From Actinokineospora pegani (GTDB lineage: Bacteria; Actinomycetota; Actinomycetes; Mycobacteriales; Pseudonocardiaceae): a DNA stretch of 64,000 bases. The notes under the pieces are model-generated. The model was not told the origin of the DNA. It saw only the letters and a list, made by a program, of their open reading frames with translations, and did not search any database. The translations under genes were made by a program, and so were the position numbers. The DNA lies in the NCBI RefSeq assembly GCF_009745975.1, contig NZ_WHOL01000091.1, positions 56,173 through 120,172 on the forward strand, written 5' to 3'. Shown piece after piece: positions 50,083 to 58,694 of this stretch. Numbering within the stretch: position 1 is the first letter of the stretch; every line of letters begins with the position of its first letter.

Positions 50083-50886
50083 CTAGGAGGACTCGGAGCT
50101 GGGCTGGTGCTCGGAGAAGACCCGCACGGCCTCGTCGACCGCGGCCAGCCGGGCGACCCGGACCGCGTCGTTGAGCGGGCGCAGCGCCTCGGCGCGGCGG
50201 CGGGCCGAGGAGGACGACAGGGCGCCGCCCGGGGCGTGCTCGCCCGCGAGGTCGAGGATGGCGGAGACCTCGTTCGCCCGTTGCAGCACCCGCAGCGCCC
50301 GGGGCGGGGTGCCCTCGGGCCACGGGGCGGTGGAGCGGTGCGCGACCCGGGCGGTGATCTCCTCGCGGACGCCGGAGCGCTGCTTGGCCACCCCCAGCTC
50401 GGTCAGCACGCCCGCGGCCACGCGCATGGCGCCGGTCAGCTCGTGCTCGGCCTCGCCCAGCGGCAGGTGCTCGGCGGCCGGGGCCTCGCCGATGTCGAAG
50501 GCGGTCCAGCGCAGCACGCCGTCGGCGATCTTCTCGGGCACCAGCCCCACCGCGGCGCCGTGCAGCACCACGGCCTCGCCGGAGTGCAGGGCGGTGCCCG
50601 CGAACTCGCTGCGGCCGCCCAGGCCGCGCACGTCGCCGGGCACCGGCAGGACCACCCGGCCCCCGGTCACCCCGCTCCGGCGCAGCGCCGCGAGCAGGGC
50701 GGCGACCTGCCCGCCCGCCTCGCCGCGCACCGGGATCTCCAGGGCCTGCCCGGTGGCCGCGTCACCCGCGACCACGTCGTGCAGCTCCGCCCAGTGACCC
50801 AGGGCGTCCAGGACGTCGTCAGCGGCGGCGGACCCGTTCAGCCAGGCCGAAACCCAGACCGCGAATGTCGCACTCGGAGTTGACAC
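50083..50886 (-). CDS. Conserved hypothetical protein (Rv1486c position)
   Basis: This 267-residue soluble protein without signal or membrane segments opens SATFAVWVSAWLNGSAAADDVLDAL and has a mid-part GGRVVLPVPGDVRGLGG. The N-terminal pattern and the order ferrochelatase / VWA / this gene suggest the mycobacterial Rv1486c family, whose function is unknown. An Ala-rich helical C-terminus ends SSESS. The start lies 120 bp downstream of the preceding gene on the same strand. Confidence 0.75.
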   Translation of the reverse strand: MSTPSATFAVWVSAWLNGSAAADDVLDALGHWAELHDVVAGDAATGQALEIPVRGEAGGQVAALLAALRRSGVTGGRVVLPVPGDVRGLGGRSEFAGTALHSGEAVVLHGAAVGLVPEKIADGVLRWTAFDIGEAPAAEHLPLGEAEHELTGAMRVAAGVLTELGVAKQRSGVREEITARVAHRSTAPWPEGTPPRALRVLQRANEVSAILDLAGEHAPGGALSSSSARRRAEALRPLNDAVRVARLAAVDEAVRVFSEHQPSSESS

Positions 50887-50934
50887 GGGAGCCGAGGGTA
50901 CGCGATCGCCTGCCGCCGGGTCGGGGGCGGGGGA

Positions 50935-51411
50935 TCAGCGCGCCCGCGGCTCGCCCAGCGCGGTGGTGAGCCACCCTCGGAACGCGTCGATGTCCTCGGT
51001 GGAGTCGAACGCGCGGCCCGGCACCGGGTGGAAGTCCACCTGCCCGTCGAACAGCACGAAGCAGCGGTCGGTCTCGGCCCAGCGGTCCAGGTCGGCGAAC
51101 ACCACGTCGGTGGCCGCGGTGCCGTCGGCGAGCATCAGCCGCACCGACCGGGCACTGGCCTCGGCGGTCATCTCCTTGCCCGCCACCGGGTCCCGGCGGA
51201 ACGCCAGCCACACCACCGCCCTGGGCACCGCCGCGACGACCGCGGCGAGCACCACGCCGAGCACCGCGGGCCAGAGCAGGCCGAACCACAGCAGCGCCGC
51301 CGAGAACACCAGCAGGAGCAGGGCGTACCAGCGCACCCGCCGCAGCAGCGGTATCGCGATCAGCAGGCCGTCGGCCCAGTCGGCGGCGGCCGGTTCCCAA
51401 CGCAGGCGCAT
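50935..51411 (-). CDS. YcxB-like membrane protein
   Basis: This 158-residue protein has two adjacent transmembrane helices (WYALLLLVFSAALLWFGLLWP and LGVVLAAVVAAVPRAVVWLAF) followed by a cytosolic strand-rich part with SVRLMLADGTAATDVVFADLDRWAE and the VPGRAF ending typical of YcxB-like (PF14317) proteins. The function is unknown. ATG at MRLRWEPA is preferred over a start 26 residues upstream. Confidence 0.72.
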   Translation of the reverse strand: MRLRWEPAAADWADGLLIAIPLLRRVRWYALLLLVFSAALLWFGLLWPAVLGVVLAAVVAAVPRAVVWLAFRRDPVAGKEMTAEASARSVRLMLADGTAATDVVFADLDRWAETDRCFVLFDGQVDFHPVPGRAFDSTEDIDAFRGWLTTALGEPRAR

Positions 51412-51585
51412 GCCCGGCAACCTATCCGAGACCCGGAGCGGGTCGTGCCGGGCCCGTGCGCCTGGGCCCGCCGCCGGGACCAGCGCCACACGATGCGCCG
51501 TGAGACCCGCAGGTCACCAGACACCGCGCGCGGTTGGAGCGCACTCCACGTCGACCCAGCGCCGGATCGTGCGTAGCGTTCAAGC

Positions 51586-52998
51586 GTGACCGTTGTGAAC
51601 ACGCCTCCCGCAGACCTGCCCCGCACCGCCGGAGCGCTGCGCGAGCAGGGGCACGCGCCCAAGGGCGTGAAGACCGAGATCCGCGACAACCTGCTGGTCG
51701 CGCTGCGCGCGGGCCGCGACCCGTGGCCCGGCATCCTCGGGTTCGGCAAGACCGTGCTGCCGCAGCTCGAGCGCGCCCTGCTGGCCGGGCACGACGTGGT
51801 GCTGCTCGGCGAGCGCGGGCAGGGCAAGACCCGCCTGGCGCGCACCCTGGCCGGGCTGCTGGACGAGTGGACGCCGGTGATCGAGGGCTCCGAGCTGGGC
51901 GAGCACCCGCTGGAGCCGATCACCCCGGCCTCGATCCGGCGCGCCGCCGAGCTGGGCGACGACCTGCCGGTGGCCTGGCGGCACCGGTCCGAGCGCTACA
52001 CCGAGAAACTGGCCACACCGGACACCTCCGTCGGCGACCTGGTCGGCGACGTCGACCCGGTGAAGGTGGCCGAGGGCCGCGCGCTGGGCGACCCGGAGAC
52101 GATCCACTTCGGACTCGTCCCGCGCGCCCACCGCGGCGTCGTGGCGATCAACGAGCTGCCCGACCTCGCCGAGCGCATCCAGGTAGCGCTGCTCAACGTC
52201 ATGGAGGAGCGCGACATCCAGATTCGCGGGTACACCCTGCGGCTGCCGCTGGACGTGCTCATGGTCGCCACCGCCAACCCCGAGGACTACACCAACCGCG
52301 GGCGCATCATCACCCCGCTCAAGGACCGCTTCGGCGCCGAGGTCCGCACCCACTACCCGACCAGCCTCGCCGCCGAGGTGCAGGTCATCCGGCAGGAGGC
52401 CCGCCTCGTCGCCGAGGTCGGCGACCCGCTGCTCGAGGCGCTCGCCCGGTTCGTGCGCAACCTGCGCGACTCCTCGGCCGTCGACCAGCGCTCCGGGGTC
52501 TCGGCGCGGTTCGCCGTCGCCGCGGCGGAGACCGTCGCCGCCGCCGCGCTGCGCCGCTCCGCGCTGATCGGCGAGGAGCCCGCCGTGGCCCGCCCGATCG
52601 ACCTCGACGCGGTGCCCGCCGTGCTGCGCGGCAAGCTCGAGTTCGAGTCCGGCGAGGAGGGCCGCGAGCAGGAGCACCTCGTGCACCTGCTGCGCCGCGC
52701 GGTGTCCGAGACCGCCCGCGACCGGTTCGCCGGGCTCGACCTGCGCCCGCTCGTCGACGCCGTGGTCGACGGCAACCTGGTGGCCACCGGCGAGCGCGTG
52801 CCGGGCAGCGAGGTCCTCGCCGCGCTGCCGGAGCTGCCGGTGCTGCACGAGGTGGCCGTCCGGCTCGACGTCTCACCGACCGATCCACCGGGGCGCGTCG
52901 CCGCCGCGATCGAGCTGGCGCTGGAGTACCTGTACCTGGGCCGCAAGCTGGCCAAGGACTCCGAGGGCGCCGGGGGAGCGGCGGTGTACGGCCCGTGA
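51586..52998 (+). CDS. Mg-chelatase ChlI-like AAA ATPase (Rv0958-like)
   Basis: This 470-residue AAA+ ATPase has Walker A LLGERGQGKT, Walker B VVAINELPDLAERIQVALLNVMEE and sensor motif MVATANPEDYTNRGRI, all typical of magnesium-chelatase I subunits. With the next gene (VWA) it forms a ChlI/ChlD-like pair found in many bacteria without chlorophyll (Rv0958/Rv0959); the client is unknown. The GTG start and stop overlap the partner by 4 nt. Confidence 0.9.
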   Translation: MTVVNTPPADLPRTAGALREQGHAPKGVKTEIRDNLLVALRAGRDPWPGILGFGKTVLPQLERALLAGHDVVLLGERGQGKTRLARTLAGLLDEWTPVIEGSELGEHPLEPITPASIRRAAELGDDLPVAWRHRSERYTEKLATPDTSVGDLVGDVDPVKVAEGRALGDPETIHFGLVPRAHRGVVAINELPDLAERIQVALLNVMEERDIQIRGYTLRLPLDVLMVATANPEDYTNRGRIITPLKDRFGAEVRTHYPTSLAAEVQVIRQEARLVAEVGDPLLEALARFVRNLRDSSAVDQRSGVSARFAVAAAETVAAAALRRSALIGEEPAVARPIDLDAVPAVLRGKLEFESGEEGREQEHLVHLLRRAVSETARDRFAGLDLRPLVDAVVDGNLVATGERVPGSEVLAALPELPVLHEVAVRLDVSPTDPPGRVAAAIELALEYLYLGRKLAKDSEGAGGAAVYGP

Positions 52999-54956
52999 CA
53001 GCCGACTTCTCCGGCCGCTGGGAGTACCGCCCGTACCACGACGGCCCCGACCCGCTGGCCCCGCCGGTGGACCTGCGCGACGCGCTGGCGGCCATCGGCC
53101 AGGACGTGATGGGCGGGTCGTCGCCGCGCTCGGCGCTGGAGGAGCTGCTGCGCCGCGGCACCGACCGCACCCAGGGCCTCGACGACCTGACCAGGCGGCT
53201 GTGGGAGCGGCGCTCGCGCATCCAGCGCCGCAACAACCTCGACGGCACCCTCGCCGAGGTCAGGCAGCTCCTCGACCGCGCGCTGGCGGCGGAGAAGCGG
53301 GCCCTGTTCCCCGACCCGTCCGACGACGCCCGGTTCCGCGAGGCCCAGCTCGACGCGCTGCCCACCGGCACCGCCGCGGCGGTCAACGAGCTGGCCACCT
53401 ACGACTGGCAGTCCCCGGAGGCCGCCGAGGCATACCAGCAGATCCGGGACAAGCTCGGCCAGGAGCTGATGGAGTCCCGGTTCCAGGGCATGAAACAGGC
53501 GCTGGAGCAGACGACGCCGCAGGACCTCGAGCGGGTGCGGGCGATGATGGCCGACCTGAACGACCTGCTGCTGGCGCACCTGCGCGGCGACGACACCCAG
53601 GAGCGGTTCCAGGCGTTCATGCGCGCGCACGGGGAGTTCTTCCCGGAGAACCCGCGCACGGTCGAGGAGCTGGTCGACGCGCTGGCCGCCCGCGCCGCCG
53701 CCGCGCAGCGGATGATGAACTCGATGAGCGCCGAGCAGCGCGCGGAGCTGTCCGAGCTGATGGGCAACGCCTTCGGCGACCCTGGGCTGGCCGAGCAGGT
53801 GTCCACACTGGACGCCAACCTGCGCGCGCTGCGCCCGGGCGAGGACTGGTCCGGATCGGCCCGGATGCGCGGGGAGAACCCGCTGGGCATGGGCGAGGGC
53901 GCGCAGGCCATGCAGGACCTCGGCGAGCTCGACGCGCTGGCCGAGCAGCTCTCGCAGTCCTACCCCGGCGCCCGGCTCGAGGACATCGACCTCGACGCGC
54001 TGCGGCGCCAGCTCGGCGACGAGGCCGGTGTCGACGCCCGTCGCCTGGCTGAGCTGGAACGCGAGCTCAACCGCGCAGGCCTGATCGAACGCGCCGCGGA
54101 CGGGTCGCTGCGCCTGTCGCCCAAGGCCCTGCGCAAGCTGGGCGAGTCGGCCCTGTCGGACGTGCTCACCGCCATGCGCTCGACCAGGGGCGAGCGCGAC
54201 ACCGCCCGCGCGGGCGCGGCGGGCGAGCCGACCGGGGGCACCCGCCCCTGGGAGTTCGGCGACACCGAGCCCTGGGACGTGCCCAGGACCCTGCGCAACG
54301 CCGTGCTGCGCGGCGGGTCCTCGGACGGGCGGGTCCGCGTCGAGGTCTCCGACGTCGAGGTCGTGGAGACCGAGCAGCGCGCCAGGGCGGTGGTGGCGCT
54401 GTGCGTCGACACGTCGTGGTCGATGGTCCAGGAGGACCGCTGGCTGCCGATGAAGCGCACCGCGCTGGCCCTGCACCAGCTCATCAGCACCCGCTTCCGC
54501 TCCGACGAACTACAGCTCGTCACCTTCGGCCGCCAGGCCGCGTCGGTCGACATCGGTGAGCTCACGGCCCTGGAGGGCGCGTGGGAGCAGGGCACCAACC
54601 TGCACCACGCCCTCCTGCTCGCGGGCCGCCACCTGCGCCGCCACCCCGGCGCCGAGCCGGTGGTCCTGGTCGTCACCGACGGCGAGCCCACCGCCCACCT
54701 CGAACCAGACGGCGAGGCGGTCTTCCAGTACCCGACCACCGAGCGAACCCTCCGCAAGACCCTCACCGAGGTCGACTCCCTGGCCAAGCTCGGCGCCTCG
54801 GTGACCGTGTTCATGCTCGGCGACGACCCGAGCCTGGCCGACTTCGTCGACGTGGTCGCGAAGAGGGGCGGCGGCAAGGTCGTCAACCCGGACCTGGACG
54901 GCCTGGGCGCCGCGGTGGTGGGCGGCTACCTCCGCACCCGCCGCGGCACGGCCTAG
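52995..54956 (+). CDS. VWA-domain partner of the ChlI-like ATPase (Rv0959-like)
   Basis: This 653-residue protein is a long helical, Glu/Arg/Leu-rich region (about 1-430) followed by a C-terminal VWA domain with MIDAS motif ALCVDTSWSMVQEDR, the Thr in GTNLHHAL and Asp in VLVVTDGEPTAHL. The helical part contains repeated ELDALAEQLSQSYPGA-like segments. It probably acts as the substrate-binding subunit for the upstream ATPase. Its TAG stop is shared within a CTAG with the convergent TIR gene. Confidence 0.9.
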   Translation: MTADFSGRWEYRPYHDGPDPLAPPVDLRDALAAIGQDVMGGSSPRSALEELLRRGTDRTQGLDDLTRRLWERRSRIQRRNNLDGTLAEVRQLLDRALAAEKRALFPDPSDDARFREAQLDALPTGTAAAVNELATYDWQSPEAAEAYQQIRDKLGQELMESRFQGMKQALEQTTPQDLERVRAMMADLNDLLLAHLRGDDTQERFQAFMRAHGEFFPENPRTVEELVDALAARAAAAQRMMNSMSAEQRAELSELMGNAFGDPGLAEQVSTLDANLRALRPGEDWSGSARMRGENPLGMGEGAQAMQDLGELDALAEQLSQSYPGARLEDIDLDALRRQLGDEAGVDARRLAELERELNRAGLIERAADGSLRLSPKALRKLGESALSDVLTAMRSTRGERDTARAGAAGEPTGGTRPWEFGDTEPWDVPRTLRNAVLRGGSSDGRVRVEVSDVEVVETEQRARAVVALCVDTSWSMVQEDRWLPMKRTALALHQLISTRFRSDELQLVTFGRQAASVDIGELTALEGAWEQGTNLHHALLLAGRHLRRHPGAEPVVLVVTDGEPTAHLEPDGEAVFQYPTTERTLRKTLTEVDSLAKLGASVTVFMLGDDPSLADFVDVVAKRGGGKVVNPDLDGLGAAVVGGYLRTRRGTA

Positions 54957-56116
54957 CCGCAGACCCGCCACTCGCCGCTCTCCAGGACGAACGGGAGCGT
55001 GCGCCGGTCGACGGCGCCGGTGGCCTCGTTCGTCGTCAGCACGGTGAAGGTCGGCGGGTCCGCCTCATCGTCCACGCTCTCCAGGGTGAGGCGGTAGCCG
55101 CCGCCCAGGAAGCTGGATTCGGCGTGCGGCCGAACCCGCTCACACGCCACGTCGCTCAAGGCGGCGACGTCGCGCACGTTCACGGCGTCGACGAACGTGC
55201 GGGCGACGGACGCCGGGGTGGGGCCCGGGCCGCTGAACCACAGCCAGCCCGCCGCCACCGCCGCCACGCACGCCACCGCCGCCCCGGACACCCACAACCA
55301 CCGGCGGCGTCCCCGGACCGGTCGACGCGGCGGGGTGTCGACCAGGTGCGGGCGCCTCGGGCTGCCCGACCACGTGGCCTCCGGCGGCGGCACCCGGCGC
55401 TCGCTGAACTCGCGGCCCTCGTGGCGGACCAGGGTCGTCCACTCCGCCCCGTCCCAGTAGCGGCGCTCCACCCGGTGCTCCGGGTCCGGCTGCCAGCCCG
55501 GCGCCAGCAGGCGCTCCAACTCGCCCGCCACCGGGCGCGGGACGTCCTGGCGGTCGCGCAGCAGCACCAGCAGCGCCCACACCCGGGCCCGGTCCGGGTC
55601 CTCGCGTAGGCGGGCGCGCAGTTCGTGGAAGACCGTGCGCAGTTCGGGCTCGGTCAGGGCGGTGTCGAGGATGCGTTCGCGGTAGGGCTCCAGGTAGGGG
55701 ACCGGGGGGTCGGGGGGCAGGGGGGTGGGCAGCGGCGGGGTCGACGGCAGGGAGCGCAGGGCCACGCGGAGCTTGACCACCCGATCGGCGCCCAGGTCCG
55801 CCGGGTCGAAGACGGGGGCGTCGGCCACCTCGGGGGGTGCGTCCGCCGGGCGGGCGGGCACCAGCAGCACGGGTCGGCGCAGGGCCAGCGCCTGGCGCAA
55901 TTGGGCCAGGCAGCCGGGGCTGCGGGCCGAGTCGGGGGACAGCACGAGCACGAACACCTCGGTGTTGCGCAGTCGGTGCAGGACACCGGGCCACCAGTCG
56001 GGGCCGACGGGCTCGCCGCGGTCCACGGCGACCTGCCTGCCCAGTTGGGCCAGGTCCGCGCGCAGACGCGCGGCGGCCTCGCGGTCCGCGGCCGCGTGGC
56101 TGACGAACACGTGCAT
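54953..56116 (-). CDS. Membrane TIR-domain protein (TIR-DUF2510-TM-NTF2-like), catalytic Glu replaced
   Basis: This 387-residue protein has a TIR domain at 1-120 (MHVFVSHAAADREAAARL, EVFVLVLSPDSARSPGC), a helical linker, a DUF2510-like motif GWQPDPEHRVERRYWDG at about 207-223, one transmembrane helix at 273-294, and a small extracytoplasmic NTF2-like domain (ASVARTFVDAVNVRDVAAL). NADase TIRs use a Glu in WCxxEL; here that position is Gln72 in GCLAQLRQ, so it may bind rather than hydrolyse NAD. Convergent with the ChlI/VWA pair, sharing a CTAG stop. Confidence 0.85.
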   Translation of the reverse strand: MHVFVSHAAADREAAARLRADLAQLGRQVAVDRGEPVGPDWWPGVLHRLRNTEVFVLVLSPDSARSPGCLAQLRQALALRRPVLLVPARPADAPPEVADAPVFDPADLGADRVVKLRVALRSLPSTPPLPTPLPPDPPVPYLEPYRERILDTALTEPELRTVFHELRARLREDPDRARVWALLVLLRDRQDVPRPVAGELERLLAPGWQPDPEHRVERRYWDGAEWTTLVRHEGREFSERRVPPPEATWSGSPRRPHLVDTPPRRPVRGRRRWLWVSGAAVACVAAVAAGWLWFSGPGPTPASVARTFVDAVNVRDVAALSDVACERVRPHAESSFLGGGYRLTLESVDDEADPPTFTVLTTNEATGAVDRRTLPFVLESGEWRVCG

Positions 56117-56499
56117 CGTTGATCCACTCCGCGATCAGCGGCCCAGCGGGGTGCGGGGGCCTGGCGGGGGCGGCGGACGGGGCCCGGTCCCGGGTCGGCC
56201 GCCGTCGGTGTCGCATACCCGCCACACACCATTGTCCACGCGGGCCGGTGTGCTCAACCCCTGTCGGCGAGCCGTGTCGAAGAACGCACCGGGCCACGCT
56301 AGGGCCGGGGCACCCGCCTCGACAGGGACCAAGGACCCTGTCCGGCTGGGCGCACGCGCCGGGAGCGGCGAAGACGAGAACGGCTCGACATGCGCGGCGG
56401 TGGTCCGCGCACCGCTGGTTGACCACGGCGTCCGGTGTCGTTCGCACCATCCACCTCGGGCCGTGCGCGTTAGAGTCGTGGCGAGGCTGGGAGGTCGGT
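56117..56499. other. 383-bp divergent intergenic region
   Basis: No convincing gene is present. On the minus strand TTGAGC and GACAAT, 15 bp apart near 56230-56260, could drive the TIR gene. On the plus strand TAGAGT at 56471 could be the -10 for the small gene at 56500. A minus-strand proline-rich frame here lacks codon bias and is not called. Confidence 0.35.
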
Positions 56500-56727
56500 G
56501 TGGACGGAGCGCGCGACGGCGCCGTGGACGAGCTGCGGGAGCGGTACGACGAGCCGCTGCCGGAGTCGGTCGAGGCGCTGCCCGCCGACGACGCGCGCGA
56601 CCTCGCCGCCGCCATGAGCGAGTCGCGGCGGCGGCTGCGCCGGGAACTGAGCGAGTCCACCGACGCCTCGCTGGCGCAGCTTCCCGGGGCCCTGCGCGCG
56701 CTGATCAAGCGGGTGCTGGGCCTGTGA
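56500..56727 (+). CDS. Small hypothetical helical protein
   Basis: This 75-residue, highly charged protein (DELRERYDEPLPESVEAL, ESRRRLRRELSEST, LIKRVLGL) is predicted to be mostly helical. The GTG start has GGGAGG about six bases upstream. It overlaps the next gene by GTGA, so the two are translationally coupled and probably form one functional unit. No family is recognised. Confidence 0.7.
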   Translation: MDGARDGAVDELRERYDEPLPESVEALPADDARDLAAAMSESRRRLRRELSESTDASLAQLPGALRALIKRVLGL

Positions 56728-57500
56728 CCACCCGCATCGAGGTCGCCAAGCTGGCCAGGGTGCTCGGCGAGGACCCGGCGCGCTTCGACTACCTGCTGCC
56801 GCTGCCGCCCGAGGACGTCCGCGTGCTGCGCGAGCGGGCCACCGAGCGCCTCTTCAGCGAGAACCGGGCGGCCTACGAGCGGATCGCGGCGGCCAGCAGG
56901 CTCGTGCCCAACGCCATCACGGCCGCCATCGCCCAGCGCACCTTCGGTCCGCTGATGTGCGCGCGGGTCGCCGGGGTCCTCGACGCCGACCGCGCCCTGG
57001 ACCTGGCGGGCAGGCTGAGCGTGGGCTTCCTCGCCGACGTCGCCGCCCAGCTCGACCCGCGCAAGGCCGGGCCGGTCATGGGCAGGCTGCCGCTGGAGAC
57101 CGTCGTCGCGGTCGGCCGCGAGCTGGTCCGCCGCGGCGACTACCTCACCATGGGCCGGTTCGTCGACGACGCCCCCGACCACACCCTGCGCGCCGTGGTC
57201 ACCGCCCTGTCCGAGGAGACCCTGCTGCGGGTCGCCCTGCACAGCGACACCCACGACCGCTTCCCCGCCCTGTTCGCCCTGGTCGCCGACGACCGCGTCC
57301 CCGCCTTCCTCGCCGCCACCACGACCCCCGACCTCACCGAGGACGTCCTCCCGCTGCTGACCCACCTGGACGCCGACGGCCTCGACCGCCTCGCCGCCGC
57401 CGCGGACGAACTCTCCACTGTGGACAGGAAGCGCCTCCGGACGGCCTTCGCGCGCACCGGGGTGGCACTGGCCCCCCTCTCCGGGGCGCTGGGCGGCTAG
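56724..57500 (+). CDS. Hypothetical helical-repeat protein (MgtE-N-like)
   Basis: This 258-residue all-helical protein has repeating units such as ARVAGVLDADRALDLAGRL, FLADVAAQLDPRKAG and VMGRLPLETVVAVG, resembling the superhelical N-domain of MgtE magnesium channels but without any membrane part. It may sense or scaffold. It is coupled to the 75-residue gene upstream. Its TAG stop lies in a CTAG shared with the convergent J-domain gene. Confidence 0.75.
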   Translation: MTTRIEVAKLARVLGEDPARFDYLLPLPPEDVRVLRERATERLFSENRAAYERIAAASRLVPNAITAAIAQRTFGPLMCARVAGVLDADRALDLAGRLSVGFLADVAAQLDPRKAGPVMGRLPLETVVAVGRELVRRGDYLTMGRFVDDAPDHTLRAVVTALSEETLLRVALHSDTHDRFPALFALVADDRVPAFLAATTTPDLTEDVLPLLTHLDADGLDRLAAAADELSTVDRKRLRTAFARTGVALAPLSGALGG

Positions 57501-58609
57501 ACCGCGGCGGCGCGCGACACCCGGTCGCGCAGGACCCGCAGGGTGTGCGGGTCCATGACGCCGCAGCCCTCGGCCAGCCACCCGCCCATGCCCCGCACGA
57601 ACCCCTCGGCCAGCAGCGGGTGCACCCCGCCCACCGGGGTCTCGTCCACGGTCAGCTCCGCGTCGCTGCTCGGGTAGACGAGCAACGCGCCGCGGACCTC
57701 GACGCCGGGCAGCATCTCCGCGAACGTCGCCACGGTCTCGGCCAGCGACGTCTGCCCGCCGCGGAACGGGTGGCCGTTGCGCCACAGCGCTCCGTCGTCG
57801 TCGAGCTCGTAGTGGCCGGGCAGCCACAGCTTGGACTCGACCAGGACCAGGCGGTGTCCACAGAGGATGGCGTGGTCGACGTCGGCGAACACCGAATCGG
57901 GCCGGGACAGGCCGTGGAAGACCTTGGCGCCGGGCAGCCTGCCGGGGTAGCGGGCGATCAGCTCGGCGGTCAGCCGCTCGGCCACCGGCTCGGTGTCCGG
58001 CACGCCGAACTCGGCGCGGTCGCCGAACTCGGCCAGCGCCGCCGCCCTGGCCCTGGCCGCCCGCAGGTACGCCCTGCCCAGCCGCAGCGCGGTCAGCGCC
58101 ACCGCGGCCACCAGCGCCAGCCAGCCCAGCAGCACCACCGGCGACATCGACCCCACGGCCAGCAGCGGGGAGGCGAGCAGCAGCGCGCCGAGCACGGTCG
58201 CCGCCCCGGGGGCGTGGCCGGGGCCGTCGCTCGGCCCGATCACCGCCTGGTGGCGGGTCAGGTGCCACCACGGCAGCGAGGCCGGGGGCACGGTGCAGCG
58301 CGGGGGGACGAACCCCGGGTCGTGGCGCGTCCTGGGCCGCGGGCGGGCGGCGCCGCGCGCCCGGGCGGGAGGACGGGGGTCGGGCACCGCCGGGGTGTTC
58401 CCGCCCCGGTCGTACTCGGCCCGGCGGGCCGGGTCGGACAACGTCTCGTAAGCGGTCTTGAGCAGGCGGAACGTGCCCGCCGTGCCGCCCGCGTCCGGGT
58501 GCAGCACCTTGGCCAGCGCCCGGAACGCCGACCTGACCTCCGCCCGGCCCGCGTCGCGGCGCACGCCGAGAAGCTCGTAGTAGTCGACGTCGTCCACGCG
58601 GGTGATCAT
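57497..58609 (-). CDS. J-domain protein fused to a membrane segment and NERD nuclease-related domain
   Basis: This 370-residue protein has an N-terminal DnaJ J-domain (YYELLGVRRDAGRAEVRSAF) with an intact HPD at 37-39 for Hsp70 stimulation, then a Pro/Arg linker, a hydrophobic hairpin (ATVLGALLLASPLLAVG, VVLLGWLALVAAVALTAL) and a C-terminal NERD domain whose core DSVFADVDHAILCGHRLVLVE continues SKLW. NERD domains are predicted nucleases. The ATG at 58609 is chosen; an upstream start adds 22 basic residues. Its TAG stop shares CTAG with the convergent gene. Confidence 0.85.
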   Translation of the reverse strand: MITRVDDVDYYELLGVRRDAGRAEVRSAFRALAKVLHPDAGGTAGTFRLLKTAYETLSDPARRAEYDRGGNTPAVPDPRPPARARGAARPRPRTRHDPGFVPPRCTVPPASLPWWHLTRHQAVIGPSDGPGHAPGAATVLGALLLASPLLAVGSMSPVVLLGWLALVAAVALTALRLGRAYLRAARARAAALAEFGDRAEFGVPDTEPVAERLTAELIARYPGRLPGAKVFHGLSRPDSVFADVDHAILCGHRLVLVESKLWLPGHYELDDDGALWRNGHPFRGGQTSLAETVATFAEMLPGVEVRGALLVYPSSDAELTVDETPVGGVHPLLAEGFVRGMGGWLAEGCGVMDPHTLRVLRDRVSRAAAV

Positions 58610-58694
58610 CCCAGACCACCCGCCCCGGGCCCGGCCGGGCCCGGGGCGTTTCGGCTGTCGACTGTGGACTTTCAACCGATCGGGGAACCCGGGG

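Noticed and set aside
56135-56332. Proline-rich small gene upstream of the TIR gene
   Set aside because: TTG start only, weak codon bias and promoter-like sequences inside; better read as intergenic DNA.
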